A stretch of DNA of 64,000 nucleotides from Streptomyces bungoensis (lineage in GTDB: Bacteria; Actinomycetota; Actinomycetes; Streptomycetales; Streptomycetaceae): positions 126,628 through 190,627 of the forward strand of contig NZ_KQ948852.1 of the NCBI RefSeq assembly GCF_001514215.1. Reading direction: 5' to 3'. Numbering within the stretch: position 1 is the first letter of the stretch; the number at the start of each line of letters is the position of its first letter. Of this stretch, positions 26,036 to 33,799 are shown piece after piece. Both the position numbers and the translations under genes were made by a program. The notes below the pieces were generated by a model, which worked only from the letters and a program-made list of their open reading frames with translations, searched no databases and was not told the DNA's origin.

Positions 26036-26836
26036 CTACTCGACGGGGGAGATCAGGCCGTAGTGGCCGTCGTAGCGGTGGTAGAGGACGTTGCCGCGCC
26101 CGGTGGCGTCGTCGGCGAAGAACACGAACGGGAAGCCCCCCAGTTCCAGCCGCTGCCTGGCATCGGCCACGTTCATCCGGGGAGCGGGCAGGTCGCTGAC
26201 GGTGAGCGGCACGGCCACGGGGCCGTCCACGTGGGGGTGCGGGTGCACCTGGGCGAGGCGGTAGCCCGTGGGCCCGGACCGGTAGAGCACGCTGTCCTCA
26301 CCGGTGCCGATGTCGGTGAAGAGGTGGAAGTCGTAGTCCATCGCCTCCAGTTCGAGGGCCGCCTCGTCGGGGGTCTCCCGGGCCAGCGAGAACGACTTGT
26401 GCCGGACGACCTGCCGCTCCTCCTCCGGGCGCGGGAAGTAGCCGGGGCGGTGGGCGGGCTCGTCACCGTGGCGCCACTCGTGCGGGCCGGGCGCCGGCGT
26501 CCTGCCGCGGCGGGCCTCCCAGTGCTGCTCCAGGCGTCCCAGCCGTCCGGCGAGCCGGTCCTGCAGCAGGTCGACGGCCTCGGTCATGGTCGTGGCGGCG
26601 ACGTGGGCGCGGGCCGGGCGCCCGTTGACGTCCAGGTTGGCCTGGGCGATCGCCGGCCGCTGCATGGCGGGGTTGGCCATCCGGGTCAGCCGGACGCGGG
26701 CGTACAGAACGGGCTCCCGGGTCCGGCCGGTGAGCGCCCGTACCTTCTCCTGCGCGTACTCGGCGGCTCCGGGCGGCATCTCCCCCTGGGTCTCGACCTG
26801 GATCTCGGGAGCCTGCTGCGGTGCCGATCGCTTCAT
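26036..26836 (-). CDS. hpf: ribosome hibernation promoting factor, long form with two C-terminal domains
   Basis: 266 residues from ATG 26836, 5 nt after AAGGAGG. N-terminal S30AE/YfiA domain (about 10-100, IQVETQGEMPP...TMTEAVDLLQDRL) binds the 30S decoding region in characterised homologues. The dimerising C-terminal domain of long HPF (VVRHKSFSLARETPDEAALELEAMDYDFHLF) is at about 135-195. A second, shorter copy (PRMNVADARQRLELGGFPFVFF...VLYHRYDGHYGLI) follows at about 215-264. Two such C-terminal modules differ from housekeeping HPF and suggest a dormancy-specific paralogue. Operonic with baeRF2. Confidence 0.88.
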   Translation of the reverse strand: MKRSAPQQAPEIQVETQGEMPPGAAEYAQEKVRALTGRTREPVLYARVRLTRMANPAMQRPAIAQANLDVNGRPARAHVAATTMTEAVDLLQDRLAGRLGRLEQHWEARRGRTPAPGPHEWRHGDEPAHRPGYFPRPEEERQVVRHKSFSLARETPDEAALELEAMDYDFHLFTDIGTGEDSVLYRSGPTGYRLAQVHPHPHVDGPVAVPLTVSDLPAPRMNVADARQRLELGGFPFVFFADDATGRGNVLYHRYDGHYGLISPVE

Positions 26837-27054
26837 GGCAGCCTCCTTGCGCCGTGTGTGCCCCTTTCCACCCTCGCGCTCTTCGGGCCCGGACGCACGG
26901 CCGGCGCCGGCCGCGCGGGCTCGGGGGCCCCGGCCGGGTCGTCGGTGACTCCCAGGCGTCCCATGAACGCCGATTCGCTGCGCGCCAGTACGAGCCGCAG
27001 TTGTTCCCTGAAGGCCGCGTAGGGCACATCCGTCCCCGGCCGTCGAGCTGCCAC
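26833..27054 (-). CDS. possible small gene translationally coupled to hpf
   Basis: 73 codons from ATG 27054; its TGA overlaps the hpf ATG (ATGA at 26833-26836). The N-terminal half, VPYAAFREQLRLVLARSESAFMGRLG, reads like a real amphipathic helix; the rest is Pro/Arg-rich. No good ribosome-binding site is seen. A dyad at 27141-27154 lies about 87-100 bp upstream. It could be a short coupled leader peptide or chance. Confidence 0.4.
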   Translation of the reverse strand: MAARRPGTDVPYAAFREQLRLVLARSESAFMGRLGVTDDPAGAPEPARPAPAVRPGPKSARVERGTHGARRLP

Positions 27055-27140
27055 GCGTGGAACAACGAGACGTGCCGGGCGGCCGGTGTCCGCTGGATGG
27101 GCGGATCAGCGGCCGCGGAACCACGTCGTGGGACGCATCA

Positions 27141-27154
27141 GGGCCGTTCGACCC
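27141..27154. promoter_or_regulatory. DosR-like dyad, copy 2, between hpf and ftsH
   Basis: GGGCCGTTCGACCC in the divergent hpf/ftsH region, about 75-102 bp before the rightward ftsH start options and about 87 bp before the leftward small ORF. It may serve both directions. Same pattern as at 24517 and 30750. Confidence 0.5.
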
Positions 27155-27242
27155 CTGCCGCCCGGGAAGCGCCGGACCGACGCTGGTAGACGGGGTGCCG
27201 TGCCGAACGAAGGGCGTGGAACCGTTGATCACACGAATCCGG

Positions 27243-29177
27243 ATGCCGCACCGGCATCTGACGCCGCCCGCCAAGCCCGGGCCGCCGCGCGAACCGCCCA
27301 AGCCGCCCGCCGGGCAGCCCCAGCCGGTCGGCGGGCGGTGGCTGTTCTGGTGGATCCTGGCGACGCTCGTGATCGTCCTGCTGCTCTCGCGCGCCCGCTC
27401 CGGGCCCCGTTCGGAAGCGCTGTCCTACAGCGACTTCCAGGGCAAGGTCGGCGCCAGCCAGGTGCAGACCGTCGACGTCAACGACAAGGGGGCGGTGGAC
27501 GGCACGCTCAAGGACGGCACGAAGTTCACCACGCAGATTCCCACCGCCCTGGGCACCGGGGCCCAGCTCCAGCAGCAGCTCACGTCGCACCACGTGCAGA
27601 TCAAGGCGAGCCAGAGCAGCGGCGGCGGCTCGGCATGGCTGTCCGTCGTCTTCGCCTTCCTGCCGTTCCTGCTGCTGGTCGGCTTCTTCGTGTGGATGGG
27701 GCGCCGGGCGGCAGGGTCGATGGGCGGCGGGCTGAGCGCCATCGGACGGTCCCGCGCGAAGATCATCGAGGCGGAGCGGCCCACGACCCGTTTCGACGAC
27801 ATCGCCGGCTACGACGGCGTCAAGCAGGAGATCAGCGAGGTCGTCGACTTCCTGCGCAATCCCGGTCGGTACACCGCCGCCGGCGCAAAGGGACCCCGCG
27901 GCGTGGTCATGGTGGGACCGCCCGGAACGGGCAAGACGCTGTTCGCGCGCGCGGTCGCCGGCGAGGCGGACGTGCCGTTCCTGTCGGTGACCGGCTCGGC
28001 GTTCGTGGAGATGTTCGTCGGCGTCGGCGCCTCCCGGGTGCGCGACCTGTTCGGCGAGGCCCGCAAGCGCGCCCCGTCGATCGTGTTCATCGACGAGATC
28101 GACGCGCTCGGCTCGCGCCGGTCCGGCGGGCCCCGGCTCGGCGGCAACGACGAGCGCGAGCAGACCCTCAACCAGCTGCTGTCCGAGATGGACGGCTTCG
28201 ACCAGTCCAGCGGCATCGTCGTCCTCGCCGCCACCAACCGGCCCGACGCCCTCGACCCCGCCCTGCTGCGCCCCGGGCGATTCGACCGGCAGGTCACCGT
28301 GCCGCTGCCCAACCAGGCCGAACGTGCCGCGATCCTGACCGTCCACGCCCGTGACAAGATCCTCGATCCGGACGTCGACCTGGATGCCGTGGCACGCGCC
28401 ACGCCGGGCTTCTCCGGCGCGGACCTCGCCAACCTGGTCAACGAGGGCGCCATCAACGCCGTACGCGGCGACCGGACCCGGATCGAGCGGCACGACCTGG
28501 ACGCCGCCCGCGACCGGGTGCTGCTGGGGCGGCGGGACTCCTCCAACGCGCTGCTGCCCGAGGAGCGCCGGTCGGTGGCCGTGCACGAATCCGGCCACGC
28601 CCTGGTGGCGGCGCTGTGCGAGCACGCGGACCCGGTGGCCAAGGTCACCATCCTGCCGGCCGGCGTCACCCTCGGCGTGACCGAGCAGCTCCCCGAGGCC
28701 GAGCGCCACCTGTACAGCGAGAGCTACATGAACGACCTGCTGGCGGTGCGCCTGGGCGGGCGCGCCGCCGAGCTCGTGTCCTTCGGCGAGGGGTCGACGG
28801 GTGCCGCCAACGATCTCGCCGGGGCCACCCAGATCGCCACCCGCATGGTCCGCGAGTTCGGCCTGTCCCGGGAACTCGGCCCGATCGGCTACGCCTCCCC
28901 CCACCAGGTTTTCCTCGGCGAGGTCACCGACGAGCCCGGCAGGCCGCCGTACTCGGAGCAGACGCAGCGCATCGTCGACGAGGAGGTCACCCGCCTGCTG
29001 CGCCAGGCCGAACAGCGCGCCATCTCGCTGCTGCGCGCCCACCGTCCCGCCCTGGAGCGCCTGGCCGGGCAGCTCGTCACCCACGAGACCGTCGACGGCT
29101 CCGCCGTCCTCGACGTCCTGCGCCGGGAACGCAGCAAGGCGGACGGAAAGGGCGACGGCCACACCGTCAGCGCCTGA
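27243..29177 (+). CDS. ftsH: FtsH-family ATP-dependent zinc metalloprotease (second paralogue)
   Basis: 644 residues from ATG 27243; GTG 27216 in the same frame is an alternative, and neither has an ideal ribosome-binding site. Order: transmembrane helix 1 (32-49, RWLFWWILATLVIVLLL), short extracytoplasmic domain, helix 2 (131-152), AAA+ module with Walker A GPPGTGKT (215-222), Walker B IVFIDEID (270-277) and the second region of homology TNRPDALDPALLRPGRFDRQ, then the peptidase with HESGH (438-442) and the third zinc ligand in DLAGAT. It degrades membrane and unstable cytosolic proteins in characterised homologues. The Pro-rich N-terminus and setting among dormancy genes suggest a stress-specific copy beside a housekeeping FtsH elsewhere. 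Confidence 0.95.
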   Translation: MPHRHLTPPAKPGPPREPPKPPAGQPQPVGGRWLFWWILATLVIVLLLSRARSGPRSEALSYSDFQGKVGASQVQTVDVNDKGAVDGTLKDGTKFTTQIPTALGTGAQLQQQLTSHHVQIKASQSSGGGSAWLSVVFAFLPFLLLVGFFVWMGRRAAGSMGGGLSAIGRSRAKIIEAERPTTRFDDIAGYDGVKQEISEVVDFLRNPGRYTAAGAKGPRGVVMVGPPGTGKTLFARAVAGEADVPFLSVTGSAFVEMFVGVGASRVRDLFGEARKRAPSIVFIDEIDALGSRRSGGPRLGGNDEREQTLNQLLSEMDGFDQSSGIVVLAATNRPDALDPALLRPGRFDRQVTVPLPNQAERAAILTVHARDKILDPDVDLDAVARATPGFSGADLANLVNEGAINAVRGDRTRIERHDLDAARDRVLLGRRDSSNALLPEERRSVAVHESGHALVAALCEHADPVAKVTILPAGVTLGVTEQLPEAERHLYSESYMNDLLAVRLGGRAAELVSFGEGSTGAANDLAGATQIATRMVREFGLSRELGPIGYASPHQVFLGEVTDEPGRPPYSEQTQRIVDEEVTRLLRQAEQRAISLLRAHRPALERLAGQLVTHETVDGSAVLDVLRRERSKADGKGDGHTVSA

Positions 29178-29214
29178 CCCCCAAGCCCGGCCGCACTCCC
29201 CCGCTCACTCGGGC

Positions 29215-29741
29215 GGGACGACGACGGCCTGTGCGACCGGGCCGGGGCAGCGGCGTGCCCTCGCCGTCGCACCCTGGACCGCCCGACCGGGCGGCCGATC
29301 GCCCACGACGGTTGGCGGCAGCTCCGCCGTCCTCGACGTCACGTCGCAAGCGGCTGACCTCGCCCGGTCCTGATCCCCCGCTCGCTCGTGCGGGACGACG
29401 ACGGCCTGTGCGACCGGGCCGGGGCAGCGGCGTGCCCTCGCCGTCGCACCCTGGACCGCCCGACCGGGCGGCTGACCGCCCACGACCGTCGGCGGCCTCG
29501 TCGTCGTCGACGTCACGCCGTCACCCGGCCGACCCCGCCCGGTCCCGCCGGGTCCCGCTCGCTCGTGCGGGACGACGGCGGCCTCGGCGACCGGGCCCGG
29601 AGGGCGGCGGCGGCATCCTGCTGCTGCGCGCCCGTCGCTTCGTGCTGGACCGCATGGCGGCTCGGCCGACCGCGCATGGCCGTCGGCGGCTCCGCCGTCC
29701 TGGACGTCAGCCGTCACCGCCCGGCCCCCGCTCACTCGTGC
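29215..29741. repeat. three degenerate 177-bp direct repeats derived from the usp 3' end
   Basis: The block GGGACGACGACGGCC... recurs at 29215, 29392 and 29569, an exact 177-bp period twice. A fourth, parental match begins at about 29742 in the 3' end of the universal stress protein gene. Read leftward, each unit ends in PGPVAQAVVVPHE-like sequence (VPPE, VPHE, VAEAAVVPHE), matching LGPVAQAAIHH...VAVVPHE of the intact protein. The units fill the gap between ftsH and the usp gene and have no start codons of their own. Confidence 0.85.
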
Positions 29742-30601
29742 GGCACGACCGCGACCGGGCAGAGCGCGTGGTGGATCGCGGCCTGCGCGACCGGGCCGAG
29801 GCGGGGCGCCAGGCCGGGGCGGTGCCGGCGGCGTCCCAGGACCAGCAGTGTGGCGCCTCGGGCGGCCTGCACGACCGCTTTGGCGGGGCTTTCGAGACGG
29901 ACGGCGGTGGCCACCTCCACCCGCGGGTACTTCTCCCGCCAGGGACGCAGCACCCTGCTCAGCCCCTCGTGCGCGTCGCGCGTCATCTCGTCGGTGACGT
30001 CGTGGTCCACGCCCCACGGCACCCGGGCGTGCAGCGGCACGCTCCGCCCGTACACGGCCATGAGGGTGGCGCCCCTGGCCGCGGCGGTGTGGAACGCGAA
30101 GTCGAGCAGGTCGTCGCAGGAGCCGTGCAGTTTGAGGGCCACGACCACGCGCCCCGGGGCCGCCCGGGGCGGTCCGGCCTCCCCGGGCGCGGCCCGGACC
30201 AGCACCACCGGCCGCTCGGCCCGCGCCACCACGGGCATGCTGACGTCACCCAGGAAGTAGCTCTCCGCGGGTTCGATCCCCCGGGAGCCGAGGACGATCA
30301 TCTCCGACTCCGCGGCCGCCTGGAGCAGCGCGTGCTGGGCGTCGTCGGCCACCAGGTCACCGACGACGGTCAGGCCCGGATGTCGCGCCCGCAGTTCCGC
30401 CTCCGCGGTGCGGACGAGACGCTTCGCCCAGTAGTTCTGATCGGCCTCAGCGGGCGCCCGGACCGGTTCCGGCGCGAGCAGCGGCCACGCGTGCAGCAGG
30501 TGGAGGGGAAGGCCCCGGTGCTCGGCCTCGTCCGCGGCCCAGCGGGCGGCGGCCAGGCTCTCGGGCGAGCCGTCCAGGCCCGCGATGACGACTGGTGGCA
30601 T
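29732..30601 (-). CDS. tandem-domain universal stress protein
   Basis: 289 residues from ATG 30601. Two UspA domains: 1-145 (VVIAGLDGSPESLAAARWAADEA; ESEMIVLGSRG-x9-LGDVSMPVVARAERPVVLV, an ATP-binding G-2x-G-9x-G(S/T)-like motif) and 150-289 (RVVVALKLHGSCDDLLDFAF; ARGATLLVLGRRRHR...LGPVAQAAIHHALCPVAVVPHE). The second domain's ATP loop is less canonical. Such proteins are typical members of DosR/OsdR-like hypoxia regulons. Three decayed copies of its 3' end follow. Confidence 0.92.
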   Translation of the reverse strand: MPPVVIAGLDGSPESLAAARWAADEAEHRGLPLHLLHAWPLLAPEPVRAPAEADQNYWAKRLVRTAEAELRARHPGLTVVGDLVADDAQHALLQAAAESEMIVLGSRGIEPAESYFLGDVSMPVVARAERPVVLVRAAPGEAGPPRAAPGRVVVALKLHGSCDDLLDFAFHTAAARGATLMAVYGRSVPLHARVPWGVDHDVTDEMTRDAHEGLSRVLRPWREKYPRVEVATAVRLESPAKAVVQAARGATLLVLGRRRHRPGLAPRLGPVAQAAIHHALCPVAVVPHE

Positions 30602-30749
30602 GGCGGCGGCCTCCGTCTCGTGCGAACCGGGACATGGACGCGGGACATGGACGACGGTGGGTGCTCCCCCTCGATGATCGCCCCGATGCCCTCCCCGCCG
30701 CACGCGGAGGAGGCGCCGGCGCCGCTCGGGACCGGAAGCCGCCCACGAA

Positions 30750-30763
30750 GGGACCTTCGGCCC
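30750..30763. promoter_or_regulatory. DosR-like dyad, copy 3
   Basis: GGGACCTTCGGCCC, 70 bp upstream of the DUF1876 start at 30833 and about 150 bp upstream of the divergent usp gene. Same GGGnCnTTCGnCCC pattern as at 24517 and 27141, and the closest of the three to a GGGAC half-site. Confidence 0.5.
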
Positions 30764-30832
30764 TGTGGCCGGGGACCGCCGTCGTCCGACGGTTGTCTCG
30801 TCCCCGAGGTGTCGCCGGTGAGGAGGAGAACG

Positions 30833-31111
30833 ATGCCGCACACGGCCGAATGGAAGGTTCGTCTTCATCTGTTCGAGGACGACGAGGGCACGACGAAGGC
30901 GCACGTGGTGCTGGACACCGGTACCACGGCACTCACCGCCCGCGGCAGCGCGCACCGCCATCCGGCGGACGCGGACGTGCCGGAGATCGGCGACGAACTG
31001 GCGGCGGGCCGGGCCATGATCGATCTCGCGCACCAGCTGCTGCAGACGGCGGAACGCGACATCGAGGGCGTGGCCGCGCCGCGGCCGGGCATGCCGCGCA
31101 CGACGGCGTGA
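30833..31111 (+). CDS. DUF1876 domain protein
   Basis: 92 residues from ATG 30833 after AGGAGGAGAA. Core WKVRLHLFEDDEGTTKAHVVLDTG, LTARGSAHRHPADADVPEIGDELAAGRAMIDLAHQLL matches DUF1876, a small dsRBD-like fold found almost only in actinomycetes, often beside universal stress proteins. Biochemical role unknown. A dyad at 30750 lies in its promoter region. Confidence 0.9.
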   Translation: MPHTAEWKVRLHLFEDDEGTTKAHVVLDTGTTALTARGSAHRHPADADVPEIGDELAAGRAMIDLAHQLLQTAERDIEGVAAPRPGMPRTTA

Positions 31112-31138
31112 GCCGGCCGCCGGGCCGGGGAGCCGGCT
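31111..31138. terminator. hairpin between convergent DUF1876 and CBS genes
   Basis: 7-bp perfect stem AGCCGGC (31111-31117) with GCCGGCT (31132-31138) around a GC-rich 14-nt loop, filling the whole gap between the two stops. Confidence 0.55.
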
Positions 31139-31822
31139 TCACGGGGCTTCGAGCCCACCCGGGCCGGCGGCCGTGCCGCTGAGCCGCGTCTCGACGCCGA
31201 CCACGCCCTCCACGGCGCGGACGAGGCGCTCGGCGACCCAGATGAGCGAGGTGTCGTGCACCGGTCCGCGCAGCGTGACGACTCCGTCCCGCACGGACAC
31301 GCGGACGGCGTGGGCGAGCGCCGGGAACAGGTAGGCCACCACCGTGCGGCGGACCTCCTCCTCGATGTCCTCGTCCGGCCGCAGGAACACCTTCAGCAGG
31401 TCGCCCCGGCTGACCACGCCCCGCAGCCGGCCGTCGGCGCCGACCACGGGCAGCCGTTTGACGCGGTGCACCGCCATGATCCGGGCCGCCCGCGCCAGCG
31501 TGTCGTCGCCGCGGACCGTGGCCGCGGGCGTGGTCATCAGTTCCCCGGCCGTCAGCGCCCGGGCCCGGGCCAGGTCGGCCCGGCGACGGATCCGCTCCGG
31601 GCGGGTGAGGCGGGTGGGGTCGCGGCCCCGGAACTCCTCCTTGGGCAGCAGGTCGGCCTCGGAGACCACACCGGCGACCCGCCCGTCGCTCTCCACGACG
31701 GGCAGGGCACTCACCCGGTGCCGCGCCATGGCCCGCGCGATCTCCTTGAACCGGGTGCCGCGCCCGACGGTCACCGCGGGCTCGGTCATCACATCGCTCA
31801 CGATGTGCGCGGCGTCAGGCAT
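31139..31822 (-). CDS. two-CBS plus BON domain protein
   Basis: 227 residues from ATG 31822 (MPDAAHIVSDVMTEPAV). CBS repeat 1 at about 8-65 (VMTEPAVTVGRGTRFKEIARAMARHRVSALPVV) and CBS 2 at about 95-150 (LMTTPAATVRGDDTLARAARIMAVHRVKRLPVV) form an adenine-nucleotide-sensing Bateman module. The C-terminal 155-220 is a BON domain (VRRTVVAYLFP...VSVRDGVVTLRGPV...AVEGVVGVETRL), which is often membrane- or ligand-binding. Proteins of this layout belong to the DosR-type regulon in mycobacteria (Hrp1-like CBS proteins are the simpler relatives); the link here is by analogy. Confidence 0.92.
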   Translation of the reverse strand: MPDAAHIVSDVMTEPAVTVGRGTRFKEIARAMARHRVSALPVVESDGRVAGVVSEADLLPKEEFRGRDPTRLTRPERIRRRADLARARALTAGELMTTPAATVRGDDTLARAARIMAVHRVKRLPVVGADGRLRGVVSRGDLLKVFLRPDEDIEEEVRRTVVAYLFPALAHAVRVSVRDGVVTLRGPVHDTSLIWVAERLVRAVEGVVGVETRLSGTAAGPGGLEAP

Positions 31823-32136
31823 GTCCCGGTCCTCGAAGGGCGAGCCGGCGTGCTCGTCTCGGCTGTATGGCCCCCAGCATCGCCGTAACCCGGCTCGGCG
31901 CAACCCGGCCCGGCGCAACTCTGAGATGCCTGCGCGGGAGCTGGGGACGGCGGTGAGGGAGGAGAAGCACAGAGGGGCGGGCGCTCGGCTCGGTAAGCCA
32001 CCACCTCCTTCGATTCTCGCGGCGCCTCATCCCGAACCTGAGCGTCCCCTCCGGTCCGGCGCCTCGTCGCGTGTCGCGGGGCCGGGCGTCCGGCGTTGTA
32101 CTGGAAGCGCAAGCACCGCCGAACGAGGGGAACGCC
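31823..32136. other. gene-free divergent promoter stretch
   Basis: 314 bp between the CBS and ATPase genes. It contains two short direct copies of AACCCGGCNCGGCGC (about 31888-31917) and a GAGGGG ribosome-binding site for the ATPase. Nothing else recognisable. Confidence 0.4.
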
Positions 32137-33627
32137 GTGCCGTCGTCCGCAACCCCCCTCCCGGGCAAGCCGCCGCGAGTCTTCGACCGGGACACCGAGT
32201 GGCAGGCGCTCATCGCCTTCGCCTGCGACGACCGCGGCGAAGCCCGGCTCGGCGTGGTCGGCGGGCGGCTCCGGCAGGGCAAGTCCTACCTGCTGGAGGC
32301 AGTCACCGGCGCCCTGGGCGGCTTCTACTTCACGGCCCGGCAAGGGACCCAGACCGAGTCGCTGAGCCACCTCGCCGGCGATTTCGCCCGGTACACCCAC
32401 GCGTCCCGCCCGCCTCACTGGCACGGCTGGGAGGACGCCGTCGACGATCTGCTGGCCCTCGGGGACCGGCGTCCGGTGCCCGTCGTCATCGACGAGTTCC
32501 CCGACCTGGTCCGGGAGAGCCCCGCCCTGCCCTCGCTCCTGCACAGCGCCTACCGGCGCCACGACGGCGGCCGGCCGGGACGGGCGCGCCTCCTGCTGAG
32601 CGGCAGCTCCCTGCCGCTGATGCACCGGCTGTTCGGCGCGGCGTCCCCGCTGCACGAACTGAGCGACCTGCACCTCGCCGTCCACCCGTTCGACCATCGG
32701 CGGGCCGCGCGGTTCTGGGGCATCGACGACCCCGTCCTCGCGCTGCTCGTCCACGCCGTCGTCGGTGGAACCCCCGCGTACCGGCACGAGTTCGTCCGGG
32801 ACGACGTGCCCGAGAAGCGGGAGGACTTCGACGCCTGGGTGTGCAGGACCGTCCTCGATCCCGGCACGCCCCTGTTCCGCGAGGCCTACCACCTGCTGCG
32901 GGAGGAGATCGACCACAAGGACCGCGCGCTGTGCCACTCCGCCCTCGCCGCCGTCGCCACGGGCTGCTCGACGCAGGGCCAGGTCGCGGACTGCCTCGGG
33001 GCTCCCCTGACCGACACCGCGCGCTGTCTGGGGCTGCTGCGGGAGCACGGCCTGCTGCACGGTGAGGCGGACGCCTTCCGGCCCGGCCTCGTCAGGCTGC
33101 GCGTCGCCGAGCCGCTGCTGGCCTTCGAGCACGCGGTGGTACGGCCGCACCGGTCGGCCCTGGCCCGGCGGGACCCGGCCGCGGTCTGGAAGCTCGCCCG
33201 CCCGGACTTCGACTCCCTGGTGGCGCGGTCCCACTTCGCCCAGGTCTGCCGCGACTGGGTCCTGAGCTTCGCCGGACCGGACGTCTTCGGCGCCCGTCCC
33301 ACGTCGGCGACCCACGGCTCCCTGCCCGGCCCGGCGGACCCCGGGGGCGCGGAGTTCACCGCGGACGTGGTCGTACGCGGCCACGGAGGAGCCCGCGACG
33401 GGTCGCTGCTGTCGGTGGGCCTGGCCCGGTGGGACGAGGTCATGGACCTCGGCCACCTGGAACGCCTGCGCGGCCTCCTCGCGGCCCTCGCCGACCGCGG
33501 CGAGGACGTCACCCGCGCCCGGCCCGCCTGCTACAGCGGCGCCGGCTTCGGGCCCGCCCTGCGCGCCGCCGCGGCCGAGGGACACGTGGTGCTCGTGGAC
33601 CTGGACCGGCTGTACGGCCTGGGCTAG
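32137..33627 (+). CDS. P-loop ATPase of the archaeal-type ATPase/DUF234 group
   Basis: 496 residues from GTG 32137, 7 nt after GAGGGG. N-terminal RVFDRDTEWQALI, modified Walker A GGRLRQGKSYLLEA (about 40-53), VVIDEFPDLV as Walker B (about 115-124), and LLLSGSSLPLM as sensor-1. This is the layout of the ATPase_2/DUF234 family, with a C-terminal winged-helix-like part (TQGQVADCLGAPLTDTARCLGLLREHGLL) and a PD-(D/E)xK-like terminal region (VVVRGHGGARDG). The family is common in prokaryotes and poorly understood. It stands alone, with no obvious partner. Confidence 0.85.
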   Translation: MPSSATPLPGKPPRVFDRDTEWQALIAFACDDRGEARLGVVGGRLRQGKSYLLEAVTGALGGFYFTARQGTQTESLSHLAGDFARYTHASRPPHWHGWEDAVDDLLALGDRRPVPVVIDEFPDLVRESPALPSLLHSAYRRHDGGRPGRARLLLSGSSLPLMHRLFGAASPLHELSDLHLAVHPFDHRRAARFWGIDDPVLALLVHAVVGGTPAYRHEFVRDDVPEKREDFDAWVCRTVLDPGTPLFREAYHLLREEIDHKDRALCHSALAAVATGCSTQGQVADCLGAPLTDTARCLGLLREHGLLHGEADAFRPGLVRLRVAEPLLAFEHAVVRPHRSALARRDPAAVWKLARPDFDSLVARSHFAQVCRDWVLSFAGPDVFGARPTSATHGSLPGPADPGGAEFTADVVVRGHGGARDGSLLSVGLARWDEVMDLGHLERLRGLLAALADRGEDVTRARPACYSGAGFGPALRAAAAEGHVVLVDLDRLYGLG

Positions 33628-33799
33628 GGATCCGCTCACCTGCCGTACTCGCAGCCCTCGGTCGGGGCCGCCGGATTGTCCGGACGGCCCGTCGCGGGAC
33701 GGCTTTTACGGGATTCGGCGGCGCACATGACCTTCCCCGGTGCAAGGTCGATACTGAGGAGCGAGGCCACGGCTCCCTCCACCTTCCTAGGAGACAGGC

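Noticed and set aside
29205..30017. Leftward 270-codon frame through the 177-bp repeats
   Set aside because: Out of frame with the universal stress protein over most of its length and with repeated Arg/Pro-rich content; better explained as decayed duplicate ends.
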